A stretch of DNA of 25,040 bases from JBGOTP01 sp041476545 (lineage in GTDB: Bacteria; Acidobacteriota; Vicinamibacteria; Vicinamibacterales; CAVVIG01): the NCBI GenBank assembly GCA_041476545.1, contig JBGOTP010000025.1:1-25040 (forward strand). The letters run 5' to 3'. Positions 1-7,344 of the stretch are shown here, piece by piece. The notes beneath the pieces were generated by a model. That model worked only from the letters and a program-made list of their open reading frames with translations, had not been told where the DNA came from and searched no databases. Position numbers and translations under genes: made by a program. Positions within the stretch are counted from its first letter, which is position 1. The number at the start of each line of letters is the position of its first letter.

Positions 1-2460
1 GGCGCGTATGCCAAGCTGCTCGACTTTGGCCTCGCGAAGATCGCCGCGCCCACGATTGTCGTGGCCGGGGCGTCCATGCTGGCAACGACTCCGCCTCTGG
101 ACGATGGGCGCGGAAGGACCGGCGATCCGACGCGTGGCCCAGCGCTGACAGCGCAGGGGACCATCCTCGGCACGTTCCAGTACATGGCGCCGGAGCAGAT
201 TGAAGGTCAGGAGGCCGACGCCCGCACGGACATCTTTGCCTTCGGCGCCGTGCTCTACGAGATGTTCACCGGTCGGAAAGCCTTTGAAGGGAAGACCCGC
301 GCGAGCCTGCTCGGCGCGATTCTCAAAGATGAACCGCCCCCGATTTCGCGAGATCAGCCACTCGCCCCGGCCTCACTGAACCGCATCGTCGCGACCTGTC
401 TGGCCAAGGAACCGGAAGACCGCTGGCAGACGATGCGCGATCTGCTGCGCGAGTTGAAGTGGGTGGTCGATGGGACGGCGGCGTCGGAGACCACGAGCAC
501 TGTGGCGTCCGCGAGTTCGAGCCGCGCGAGTGTCTCAGGCGTCCGGAGAGTGCTACCGTGGGCGGCGACCGCTGCGCTCGCCGCCGCCGTCGTCGTAATG
601 CTGGTCTTGTGGGCGCCGTGGCGAACGATACCGGCGGTCGCGCCGCTGCGACTGAGCACCGAACTGGGAGCCGATGTAACACTGACGACGAGTCCGGCAG
701 GCGGGCCGGGTGCCTCCCTGGCGCTGTCACCAGATGGCACGCTGCTGGTCTTTGTCGCGCACAAAACCGCGGCAGGAAGCCAGCTCTACATCCGGCGCCT
801 CGGACAGTTGCAGGCGACGCCGTTATCAGGTACCGACGGCGCTCGCGATCCGTTCTTCTCACCCGAGGGTCAGTGGATCGCGTTCTTCGCCGGCGGCCAG
901 CTGAAGAAAATCTCGGTGACCGGCGGAGCCGCCGTCTCGCTGTGTGCAACGACCAACAACGATCGCGGCGGCGCGTGGGGTGAAGATGGCACCATCGTGT
1001 TCACCACCAGTAGTGGCGGCGGCGGCGTCGCCTCCGCCTTGCTGCGCGTTTCGTCGGCTGGCGGCAAACCCGAGCCGCTGACGACGCTCGTTGAAGGCGA
1101 GGTTACGCACCGCTGGCCGCAGATGCTGCCAGGCGACAAGGCGGTGCTGTACACGGCCTCCGGCAACCTAGACAGCTACGACGATGCGAACATCGTCGTG
1201 CAGACCCTGCCGGCGGGTGCGCGCAAAGTTCTGCAGCGCGGAGGCTACTACGGTCGCTATGTCCCGAGCGGGTCTGGCTCGCCGACGCGCGCCGGGTCCG
1301 CACGCGGGCTTGCCCCGCTGAAGCGCTTCCAGCGCGAAAGCGGGCACCTTGTCTACGTGCACGATGGGACGCTGTTCGCGGCCCCTTTCGATCTCGACCG
1401 GCTGGAGGTGACCGGCCAGCCTGTCCCCGCGCTCGAAGGTGTCACCGTCGCCCCCTCCAGCGCGGGCGCGGAGTTTGCGCTGTCGGGTACCGGCACGCTC
1501 GTCTATTTGCCGGGACAGAGCGTTGGCGACGCCGCTCCCGTTTTCTGGATGGACCACACGGGGGAAACGACGCCGCTGCTCGCGACGCCCAAAAACTGGA
1601 CGAACCCGAGCTTCGCGCCCGATGGCCGCCGGCTCGCGCTGGAGATCTTCGATGGCAAGGAAATCGATGTGTGGGTGTACGACCTGGCGCGCGACACGCT
1701 GTCCCGTCTGACGTTCGATCCGGCAAGCGATCAGAAACCCGTGTGGACACCGGATGGCCGCCGGATCGTGTTTGGGTCGGCGCGCGCCGACAAGGCAACG
1801 TTCAACCTTTACTGGCAGCAGGCCGATGGCAGCACGAGCGAAGCGCAGCGCCTGACCGACAGCAAGAATCAGCAATTTCCAGCCTCGTGGCATCCGAGCG
1901 CCAAATACCTTGCCTTCTATGAGACGAATCCGCAAACGAGCGACGATCTGATGATCCTGCCGATGGAGGGCGACGAAGCATCCGGCTGGAAGCCCGGCAA
2001 ACCGACGGTCTTCCTGAACACCGCGGCTGTCGAACGCGAACCGATGTTCTCGCCGGACGGCCGATGGATTGCGTACCAATCGAATGAGTCCGGACAGACT
2101 GAAGTGTTTGTGCGGCCGTTTCCTGGTCCGGGTGGCAGATGGCAGATTTCCGCGGGCGGCGGCAGCTGGCCGACGTGGTCGCGCACGCGTCACGAATTGT
2201 TGTACCGGACGGCAGACAACCGGATCGTGGTTGCGCCTTACACCGTGGAGGGCGACTCATTCAAGGCGGACAAGACGCGACTCTGGTCGGATCGCGCTAT
2301 TCTGCCGCGACTCCGGTCGCGCTTCTTCGCGCTCCACCCGGATGGCAACCGCTTCGCTGCGGCGGTTGCCACGGATTCGCAGCCCGAGGCGAAGCAGGAC
2401 CACGTCACGTTCATCTTCAACTTCTTCGACGAGCTCAGGCGTATTGCGGGACCACGGTGA
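1..2460 (+). CDS. Membrane Ser/Thr protein kinase with C-terminal PD40/TolB-like propeller (5' truncated)
   Basis: The frame is open from base 1, so the start and the kinase N-lobe lie outside the window. The visible protein begins just before the DFG motif (LLDFGLAKI) and continues through GTFQYMAPEQ and DIFAFGAVLYEMFTGR, which are the activation segment and C-lobe of a Hanks-type (PknB-like) kinase. A hydrophobic segment near visible residues 185-205 (AATAALAAAVVVMLVLW) should cross the membrane. The remaining ~600 residues carry repeated FSPDGRWIA / WTPDGRRIVF / LALSPDG motifs typical of PD40/TolB-like beta-propellers, presumably extracytoplasmic. This kinase-propeller architecture is common in Acidobacteriota. 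Expected role: a membrane receptor kinase; ligand and substrates are unknown. An extra ~24-residue segment interrupts the propeller (1273-1344, listed separately). Confidence 0.9.
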   Translation, partial: GAYAKLLDFGLAKIAAPTIVVAGASMLATTPPLDDGRGRTGDPTRGPALTAQGTILGTFQYMAPEQIEGQEADARTDIFAFGAVLYEMFTGRKAFEGKTRASLLGAILKDEPPPISRDQPLAPASLNRIVATCLAKEPEDRWQTMRDLLRELKWVVDGTAASETTSTVASASSSRASVSGVRRVLPWAATAALAAAVVVMLVLWAPWRTIPAVAPLRLSTELGADVTLTTSPAGGPGASLALSPDGTLLVFVAHKTAAGSQLYIRRLGQLQATPLSGTDGARDPFFSPEGQWIAFFAGGQLKKISVTGGAAVSLCATTNNDRGGAWGEDGTIVFTTSSGGGGVASALLRVSSAGGKPEPLTTLVEGEVTHRWPQMLPGDKAVLYTASGNLDSYDDANIVVQTLPAGARKVLQRGGYYGRYVPSGSGSPTRAGSARGLAPLKRFQRESGHLVYVHDGTLFAAPFDLDRLEVTGQPVPALEGVTVAPSSAGAEFALSGTGTLVYLPGQSVGDAAPVFWMDHTGETTPLLATPKNWTNPSFAPDGRRLALEIFDGKEIDVWVYDLARDTLSRLTFDPASDQKPVWTPDGRRIVFGSARADKATFNLYWQQADGSTSEAQRLTDSKNQQFPASWHPSAKYLAFYETNPQTSDDLMILPMEGDEASGWKPGKPTVFLNTAAVEREPMFSPDGRWIAYQSNESGQTEVFVRPFPGPGGRWQISAGGGSWPTWSRTRHELLYRTADNRIVVAPYTVEGDSFKADKTRLWSDRAILPRLRSRFFALHPDGNRFAAAVATDSQPEAKQDHVTFIFNFFDELRRIAGPR
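1273..1344 (+). repeat. Apparent 72-bp in-frame insertion inside the kinase propeller
   Basis: The propeller sequence RYVPS is followed by 24 residues of Gly/Ser/Arg-rich sequence (GSGSPTRAGSARGL...) before GHLVYVHDGTLF. From memory, homologues of this family run directly from RYLPSGHLVY-like sequence, so the segment looks inserted. The hexamer AGCGGG occurs at 1267-1272 and again at 1339-1344, exactly one 72-bp unit apart, as a target duplication would leave. Inside is the palindrome GAAGCGCTTC. The reading frame is kept. The assignment rests on remembered homologues, not an alignment. Confidence 0.5.
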
Positions 2461-2462
2461 AG

Positions 2463-2502
2463 AATTGGGCAATTGGGTAATCTGGTGATTGGGGAATTGT
2501 TT
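2463..2502 (+). repeat. 8-nt period tandem repeat, AATTGGGT family
   Basis: Five consecutive octamers (AATTGGGC, AATTGGGT, AATCTGGT, GATTGGGG, AATTGTTT) start three bases after the kinase stop codon. The same unit recurs on the other strand at 7293-7344 and 20595-20626, each time at a gene end. Confidence 0.75.
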
Positions 2503-2536
2503 ATCGGCAGTGCAACGTGAGACAATTGTCGAAGCG

Positions 2537-2932
2537 ATGAATTCGACTATCGGAGGGCGGGGTAAAGGCGATCTGGTTTCGGCCAGCGCGATCATTGATA
2601 CGTGGACGGCGCATGCCTGGCGCGACGGCGTCCTCGTCGATCGTCTGCTCGTGTACGACCGGATCAACGTGCACACGCGGCACAATCCCTACGAATTCAT
2701 CGTGATGGAGCCGCACACCGCCGAAGTGCTCGTGCGCGGCGGCGCGTTCTTCCCCGAGTTCACGCGCGTGCGGGTCGCGGGCTGCTCGCTTGGCGGCAGC
2801 TTCCTGAAAGTCCACGGCATCTACATCGGCTTCCGGATCGAGCTGGTCGGCGGGCCCCAGATGATCATGACGAGCCCGGTCGAGACGATCGCGATCACAC
2901 GGGGCGATGCGGCGCCTGCCCGCATCATGTAG
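2537..2932 (+). CDS. Conserved-looking hypothetical protein, 131 aa
   Basis: I do not recognise this protein. It has no signal peptide or membrane segment. The sequence is mixed and looks beta-rich (RLLVYDRINVHTRHNPYEFIVMEP...), with a Gly-rich stretch SLGGSFLKVHGIYIG in the middle, and ends PARIM. The ATG at 2537 is preferred over a TTG at 2489, because the TTG lies inside the octamer repeat and would put repeat-derived residues into the protein. No strong Shine-Dalgarno sequence precedes either. Codon use matches its neighbours. It may be cotranscribed with the kinase upstream (76-nt gap filled by the repeat), and it converges on the DapA-like gene. Confidence 0.6.
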   Translation: MNSTIGGRGKGDLVSASAIIDTWTAHAWRDGVLVDRLLVYDRINVHTRHNPYEFIVMEPHTAEVLVRGGAFFPEFTRVRVAGCSLGGSFLKVHGIYIGFRIELVGGPQMIMTSPVETIAITRGDAAPARIM

Positions 2933-3004
2933 CGTCCGGCTTCCGACTTCGCTCGGAACCTTCGGCGGACCGCCATAGCCTTGGCGGAGGCGGTCAGCCG
3001 GACG
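2933..3004. other. Multi-hairpin inverted repeat at a convergent gene junction
   Basis: Outer arms CGTCCGGCT (2933-2941) and AGCCGGACG (2996-3004) are perfect complements. Inside are TTCCGA/TCGGAA (2941-2946 and 2953-2958) and further complementary GGCGG/CCGCC blocks, so the segment can fold as a branched cruciform. It spans the gap between two convergent stop codons. It has no T-tract. It may act as a bidirectional transcript end or be a REP-like dispersed element; its inner part resembles a dispersed intergenic repeat I recall from other genomes. Confidence 0.55.
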
Positions 3005-4025
3005 TCAGATCCAGATACGGCTTCAGCGCGGCAAATCTGAACTCAATCTCCGCGATTTCCTCTGACGAAAAACTGAACGCCGTCCGGCCGCGGGTTGTCG
3101 TGGTCTTGAACACCCCGCGCTTCTTCATGATGTAGAGATCGGCCCCTGGAATCTGGTCGTTGAGGTTTCGCATCAGGAGAAACCTGCCGTACGCGTCGCG
3201 GAGCTGCTCGGCCTGGCCGCGCACGTGGAAATCCCAGATCCTCGCCATGAGGTCGGCGTACATCCCGTTGCCGGTGATGATGCCGTCGGCGCCGAGATTC
3301 ATCTGATACAGCCAGTACGTGCCCAGGTTGGCGCCGAACACCGCCTTCATCGGTGGCCGCTGCCGCAGTTCGGTTTTCATCCGTTCGATAAGTGGTTCGC
3401 TCTCTTCCTTCACGTAGCCGAAGTTCGGCATCTCGCGCGCCAGATCGACGATGAGTTCCGTTGACGGCACGAGATCCCGTGTGCCGCCGCTCGTCTGGAT
3501 GATCACGGGCCGACCGGTCGCCTTGCCGAGCGCGCGAAAGTACTCGCGGTAGTCGTTCTGCGACGTCGCGGTCGTGGGCGGCATGGCGATCATCGCGTCT
3601 GGCGCGAGCGCCTCGGCCCGGCGCGCGTACTCGAGCATGTCGGCGGTGTCCTTGCCCTGCACGCCGAGCACGAGCGCAATCTTGCGGCCCTGTGCCGCCT
3701 TGGCGAGCACCTCCATGCCCTGCATGCGCTCGTCTTTGGTGAGCGAGGCGACGCTGCTCGACCCCTGTGGCCACACGGCGCCCTGCGCGCCCGAGCGATC
3801 GACGAACCGCAGCTCGCGCGCCAGATCCTCCCAGTCGACCGCCTTCGATTCGGTGAACGGCGTGTGGAGGATCATGAACGCGCCCCGCAGCGCCTTGGGC
3901 TTCGTTGGTGGCTGGGCCAGCGGGGCCGCTGCGGGCTGGGCCGCCCGGGTCCGCACGTACGGCAGCGCGGCAGCCGATCCGAGAACGCCAAGCCACTCCC
4001 GGCGCGTGAAGCTTTTCTTGTCCAT
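2994..4025 (-). CDS. Exported DapA/DHDPS-fold family protein (TIM-barrel lyase/aldolase-like), Tat signal
   Basis: The protein is 343 aa. The N-terminus has a twin-arginine signal (FTRREWLGVLGSAAALPYV), so the folded protein is probably exported. From about residue 46 it follows the dihydrodipicolinate synthase/N-acetylneuraminate lyase fold: LRGAFMILHTPFTES, then GAVWPQGSSS where DHDPS has the GTTGE loop, and the Schiff-base lysine in FGYVKEE (Lys206). The usual catalytic tyrosine motif (YNxP) is replaced by IIQTSGG, and the GTTGE threonines are not kept. It is therefore unlikely to be a lysine-pathway DapA; a different aldolase or lyase substrate is more plausible. It is the last gene of the minus-strand run, after the HIT gene, with a 7-nt-period repeat between them. 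Confidence 0.8.
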   Translation of the reverse strand: MDKKSFTRREWLGVLGSAAALPYVRTRAAQPAAAPLAQPPTKPKALRGAFMILHTPFTESKAVDWEDLARELRFVDRSGAQGAVWPQGSSSVASLTKDERMQGMEVLAKAAQGRKIALVLGVQGKDTADMLEYARRAEALAPDAMIAMPPTTATSQNDYREYFRALGKATGRPVIIQTSGGTRDLVPSTELIVDLAREMPNFGYVKEESEPLIERMKTELRQRPPMKAVFGANLGTYWLYQMNLGADGIITGNGMYADLMARIWDFHVRGQAEQLRDAYGRFLLMRNLNDQIPGADLYIMKKRGVFKTTTTRGRTAFSFSSEEIAEIEFRFAALKPYLDLTSG

Positions 4026-4049
4026 GTTGTTGCCTTCTTGCCGTCCAGG

Positions 4050-4080
4050 TTCTCACTTCTGACTTCTAACTTCTAACTTT
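4050..4080. repeat. 7-nt period tandem repeat (TTCTAAC; minus strand GTTAGAA)
   Basis: Four near-identical heptamers (TTCTCAC, TTCTGAC, TTCTAAC, TTCTAAC) fill most of the gap between the stop of the HIT gene and the start of the DapA-like gene. Confidence 0.7.
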
Positions 4081-4084
4081 CGAA

Positions 4085-4429
4085 TTACCCAGCCGGCCAT
4101 GTCATGCTCCTGCCGCCGAGCAAATGCAGGTGGATGTGGAAGACCGTTTGTCCGGCGTCCCGGTTGGTATTGAAGATCGTTCGAAACCCGTCGGTCGAAA
4201 TTCCGCGATCCTTCGCGATGATCGCGGCCCGCCGAACGAGTTCCCCGACGATGTGATCGTCTCCGGGTTCGAGATCGTTCAACGTCGAGATATGCCGCTT
4301 CGGCACGACGAGCACGTGCGTCGGCGCCTGCGGATGAATGTCGTTGAACGCGAGCACGCGGTCGTCTTCATAGACGATCGAACCGGGGATCTCCCGCGCG
4401 ATGATTTTGCAGAACAGGCAATCCGTCAT
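4085..4429 (-). CDS. HIT family (HinT-like) nucleotide-binding hydrolase
   Basis: The protein is 114 aa, the usual HinT length. It has the histidine triad FHIHLHLLGG (His98, His100, His102) near the C-terminus, the N-terminal CLFCKI (Cys4/Cys7), and the conserved ILVVPKRHI-like segment (VLVVPKRHISTL). Family members hydrolyse purine nucleoside phosphoramidates and related AMP-lysine adducts in the cytoplasm. Its ATG overlaps the stop codon of prmC by 4 nt (ATGA), so translation is probably coupled and the two are cotranscribed. Confidence 0.92.
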   Translation of the reverse strand: MTDCLFCKIIAREIPGSIVYEDDRVLAFNDIHPQAPTHVLVVPKRHISTLNDLEPGDDHIVGELVRRAAIIAKDRGISTDGFRTIFNTNRDAGQTVFHIHLHLLGGRSMTWPAG

Positions 4430-5340
4430 GAGAATCCGATCTGATCCGTTGTGTCCTCAGTGTCCTCCGTGGTGAGAGCCGTTCGTCGGGCAATCGCCAC
4501 TCTCGGTATTCCCTGCAGATCGCGCCTGAGGCCGACCATTGTGAGGCCGGGCGTATTGGAGATCAACTCTTCGACGGCCGCCGCCTGGCCGAAGCCGAAC
4601 TCGAAGAGGAGCAGAGCTCCGGCGGCAAGACGCGAAGCCGCCTCCTTCAGCAGCCGGTCGATAATCAGGAGGCCGTCTTCGCCCGCGAACAGGGCGACGG
4701 CCGGCTCGTAGTCGCGCACTTCGGGTTGCAGGGCGGGTCGATCGCGTTCCGGCACGTACGGCGGGTTGGCAACAATGAGGTCGAAGATCTGACAGGTGCT
4801 CAGGAGCAGATCCGTCTCAACCAGCTCGATGCGACCGGCCACGCCGTGGCGAACGGCATTCCGGTGAGCCGTGAACATCGCTTCCCTCGATATGTCGGTG
4901 GCGACGACGTGTGCGTGGGGATACTCGTGAGCGAGCGCGACGGCGAGGCAGCCGCTCCCGGTGCAGGCGTCAGCCAGAAGCAGCGGCGTCGTCTTGTCAG
5001 GGAACAGCTCGAGGGTCGCTTCGACAATCAGTTCAGTTTCCGGCCTCGGGATGAGGACGGCCGGTGACACCTCGAACGTGAGATTCCAGAACTCCCGTTC
5101 ACCGGTGATGTATGCCAGCGGCTCGCGCCGCTCGCGACGGCCGACAAGGGCTTCGTAACGTGGGGCGAAGTCCACGGCATCGGGCGGCAACGACTCGCCG
5201 GCGGCCGTTACAAATCGAGCGCCGTCCCACCCGAGGAGAGACTGGGCCAGGAGTCGCGCGTCCAGGGCGGCTTCGGCATCGGGAATTCCCGCGTTGGCGA
5301 GGCGTCGTCGAGCGAGGTCGACGGCTGTGCGGATGCTCAT
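4426..5340 (-). CDS. prmC: Release factor N5-glutamine methyltransferase PrmC (HemK)
   Basis: The protein is 304 aa. An N-terminal helical domain (residues 1-75) is followed by PRPETE (98-103), SAM motif I DACTGSGCLAVAL (125-136) and the catalytic NPPY (192-195), all diagnostic for PrmC. It methylates the GGQ glutamine of release factors, and prfA lies directly upstream in the same direction, 130 nt away across a GC-rich repeat. The last ~15 residues (TTEDTEDTTD...) extend past the usual end and are encoded by a 9-nt-period tandem repeat (4450-4476). This looks like C-terminal extension by repeat read-through. The 3' end overlaps the HIT gene by 4 nt. Confidence 0.95.
   Translation of the reverse strand: MSIRTAVDLARRRLANAGIPDAEAALDARLLAQSLLGWDGARFVTAAGESLPPDAVDFAPRYEALVGRRERREPLAYITGEREFWNLTFEVSPAVLIPRPETELIVEATLELFPDKTTPLLLADACTGSGCLAVALAHEYPHAHVVATDISREAMFTAHRNAVRHGVAGRIELVETDLLLSTCQIFDLIVANPPYVPERDRPALQPEVRDYEPAVALFAGEDGLLIIDRLLKEAASRLAAGALLLFEFGFGQAAAVEELISNTPGLTMVGLRRDLQGIPRVAIARRTALTTEDTEDTTDQIGFS
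4450..4476. repeat. 9-nt period repeat within the 3' end of prmC
   Basis: The units TGTGTCCTC, AGTGTCCTC and CGTGGTGAG follow each other. On the coding strand they give the acidic TTEDTEDT tail of PrmC. I recall similar GTGTCCTCCGTGGTG strings as dispersed intergenic repeats in other environmental genomes; this needs a search to confirm. Confidence 0.55.
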
Positions 5341-5355
5341 CTTGCTGGGAGTCCG

Positions 5356-5438
5356 GGCAGGCGGCGCAGGCGGCGCAGGCGAGGCAGGCAGGGCAGGCAG
5401 GGCAGGCCGAATTCCCTGCCAGGCTTGCCCGCCTCGCC
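5356..5438. repeat. GC-rich 9-nt period tandem repeat with hairpin between prfA and prmC
   Basis: Six nonamers of the type GGCAGGCAG run from 5356 to 5409. They are followed by complementary sequence: GGCGAGGC (5378-5385) pairs with GCCTCGCC (5431-5438), and GGCAGG (5401-5406) pairs with CCTGCC (5415-5420). The whole can form a strong hairpin in the prfA-prmC intercistronic RNA, where it may attenuate or process the transcript. Confidence 0.7.
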
Positions 5439-5470
5439 GGCCCCGCCCGCCCGGTTAGTCGTGTCCGCCC

Positions 5471-6544
5471 TCAAGATACAGCCGTCGCGTCTTTCAGCTT
5501 TTCAGATTGATAGTGTGTGATCACATTGTCGAGGATCTCGGCGAGATCGCCGTTGAGGACGTCGGTGAGCTGGTGCGAGGTGAAATTGACGCGATGGTCG
5601 GTGATGCGGTTCTGCGGGAAGTTGTACGTGCGGATCTTCTCCGACCGCTCGCCGGTGCCCACCTGGCTGCGACGGTCCTGCGCGATCGCTTCCTGCTGTT
5701 TGCGAAGCTCCATTTCGTAGAGGCGCGCCCGCAGCACCTTCATGGCCTTGTCCTTGTTCTTGACCTGCGACTTCTGGTCCTGCTGCGAGACGACGACGCC
5801 GGTTGGAAGGTGCGTGATGCGCACGGCCGAGTAGGTGGTGTTGACGCTCTGTCCGCCGGGACCACTCGAGCAGAACGTGTCGATGCGAAGGTCTTTCTGG
5901 TCGACTTGGATGTCCACCTCCTCGGCTTCCGGGAGAACCGCCACAGTGGCCGTGGACGTATGAATGCGGCCGCTCGCTTCGGTCGCGGGTACGCGCTGCA
6001 CGCGATGCACGCCGCTTTCGTACTTGAGCCTGCTGTACGCCCCGCGACCCTCGACTGTGGCGATGACTTCCTTCAGGCCGCCGCCGGGCGTGTCGCTCGA
6101 GGACATCAGATCGATCCGCCAGCCCTGACGCTCCGCGTACCGGCTGTACATCCGGAAGAGCGCCGCGGCAAAGAGCGCCGCCTCGTCTCCGCCGGTGCCC
6201 GCCCGGATCTCCAGAATGACGTTCTTCTCGTCATTGGGGTCCTTCGGCACCAGCAGGACTTTGAGGTCGGCGACGAGCGCCTCTCGCCGCGCGGTCAGCG
6301 ACTTGAGTTCCTGCCGCGCGAGGTCCCGCATCTCAGGGTCCGCGCCCGCCACGATTTCCTCGGTCTGCGCGATGTCCCGCGTCACGGTCTGGTACTCCCG
6401 GAACCGCAAAACGATCGGCTCGATCTCGGAGAGAGTCTGACCGAGCTTTCTGAACTCGGACTGGTTGTTCTGGACCTCGGTCGTGCCGAGCCGCTGCAGG
6501 AGCTCTTCGTACTGTCGTTCAATGGCCGTCAGTTTGTCGAACAT
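5471..6544 (-). CDS. prfA: Peptide chain release factor 1
   Basis: The protein is 357 aa, full length for RF1. It carries the codon-recognition tripeptide PAT (residues 186-188 in RVPATEASGRIHTS), which marks RF1 rather than RF2 (SPF), and the catalytic GGQ at 230-232 (SSGPGGQSVNTTYSAVRITH). It reads UAA and UAG stop codons and triggers peptide release on the ribosome. The ATG start (MFDKLTAIERQYEELLQRL) matches the family start. It follows moaD by 14 nt, so it probably belongs to the same transcript, and it precedes its modifying enzyme prmC. Confidence 0.97.
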   Translation of the reverse strand: MFDKLTAIERQYEELLQRLGTTEVQNNQSEFRKLGQTLSEIEPIVLRFREYQTVTRDIAQTEEIVAGADPEMRDLARQELKSLTARREALVADLKVLLVPKDPNDEKNVILEIRAGTGGDEAALFAAALFRMYSRYAERQGWRIDLMSSSDTPGGGLKEVIATVEGRGAYSRLKYESGVHRVQRVPATEASGRIHTSTATVAVLPEAEEVDIQVDQKDLRIDTFCSSGPGGQSVNTTYSAVRITHLPTGVVVSQQDQKSQVKNKDKAMKVLRARLYEMELRKQQEAIAQDRRSQVGTGERSEKIRTYNFPQNRITDHRVNFTSHQLTDVLNGDLAEILDNVITHYQSEKLKDATAVS

Positions 6545-6558
6545 ATTGATTTGATCGT

Positions 6559-6804
6559 TTACCCTCCAGAAACCGGCGGGAGGAACGCGACTTCGTCGCC
6601 GTCGCGCAGCGGATGATCCATGCGCGCGTACTCGGCGTTGACCGCGCTCGAAATCGATCGCTCGTAGCCGGCAAAGTCGGGATACTCGCTCACGAGCCGC
6701 CGCCAGACCGAACCAATCGTGTCGCCGGGGGCCGCCTCTCGCAACAGCTCCGAGGCGCCTGCGATGTCACGTAGCCGGGCAAACAGCCGCACCGTCACGC
6801 GCAC
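6559..6804 (-). CDS. moaD: Molybdopterin synthase sulfur carrier subunit MoaD
   Basis: The protein is 81 aa with a ubiquitin-like fold pattern (MRVTVRLFARLRDIAGASE) and the obligatory C-terminal Gly-Gly (FLPPVSGG), where the thiocarboxylate is formed. It donates sulfur to precursor Z/cPMP in the complex with MoaE. The 5' end overlaps the 3' end of moaE by 10 nt, a typical pairing for stoichiometric synthesis. prfA follows after 14 nt. Confidence 0.95.
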   Translation of the reverse strand: MRVTVRLFARLRDIAGASELLREAAPGDTIGSVWRRLVSEYPDFAGYERSISSAVNAEYARMDHPLRDGDEVAFLPPVSGG

Positions 6805-7280
6805 GCCACCCGCTCCGCCTCTGCCCTCGCCCGTGCATCGTCTGGATCGGCCGTGGCGCCTTCGATCCAGACGTCGCCGCCCTGGAAGAACTCGCGCTTC
6901 CAGATGGGCGCAATCTGCTTCACGCGCTCAATCGCGTAGCGGCACGAGGCGAACGCGTCGGCGCGATGAGGTGATGCCGTGGCAATGGCCACGCTCGCCT
7001 CGCCGATCTCGAGGCGGCCAATCCGGTGATGGAGCGCCAGGCATGCGCCCGGCCAGCGCGCGACAATTTCCGCGGCAATCCGCTCGAATGCGCGGAGCGC
7101 CAGCGGCTCGTACGCTTCGTACTCCAGGTACCTCACGCTTCGGCCCAGGTTGTGGTTGCGCACCAGACCGACAAATGCCGTCACCGCGCCGTCGGTGCCC
7201 GCGCGCTCGCTGACCGCCGCGACGAGCGGTTCGATCGCGAGCACCGCGGGTCCGATTGCCAGGAGCGGAATCGCCACCAT
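6795..7280 (-). CDS. moaE: Molybdopterin synthase catalytic subunit MoaE
   Basis: The protein is 161 aa from ATG 7280. Family motifs are AVTAFVGLVRNHNLGRSV, the LEYEAYEPLA segment, HRIGRLEIGEASVAIA, SPHRADAFASCRYAIERVKQIAPIWKRE with the catalytic lysines, and W(I)EG near the end. It converts cPMP to molybdopterin with MoaD. A TTG four codons upstream (7292) would also be in frame, but the ATG is preferred. A TATACT box at 7284-7289 (minus strand) lies just before the start. If it is the -10 element, the transcript would begin at or just inside the first codons, so a leaderless start is possible. Confidence 0.94.
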   Translation of the reverse strand: MVAIPLLAIGPAVLAIEPLVAAVSERAGTDGAVTAFVGLVRNHNLGRSVRYLEYEAYEPLALRAFERIAAEIVARWPGACLALHHRIGRLEIGEASVAIATASPHRADAFASCRYAIERVKQIAPIWKREFFQGGDVWIEGATADPDDARARAEAERVACA

Positions 7281-7292
7281 TTCAGTATACAA

Positions 7293-7344
7293 GCCCCATC
7301 ACGGCATCACCCGACTACCCAATCACCCGATTACTTACCCGATT
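7293..7344. repeat. 8-nt period tandem repeat (AATTGGGT family, minus orientation) containing the thiD stop codon
   Basis: Read on the minus strand, the octamers AATCGGGT, GATTGGGT, AGTCGGGT, GATGCCGT and GATGGGGC follow each other. The last eight codons and the TAG stop of thiD (7315-7317) lie inside the array. Confidence 0.72.

Noticed and set aside
1168..2193. Long minus-strand ORF (341 codons)
   Set aside because: Antisense to the kinase propeller; Arg-rich shadow sequence without a recognisable domain.
2994..4025. Annotation as lysine-pathway dapA
   Set aside because: Signal peptide and loss of key DHDPS motifs despite the retained lysine.
5507..6616. Long plus-strand ORF (369 codons)
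   Set aside because: Antisense to prfA, whose RF1 motifs are unambiguous; a high-GC shadow frame.
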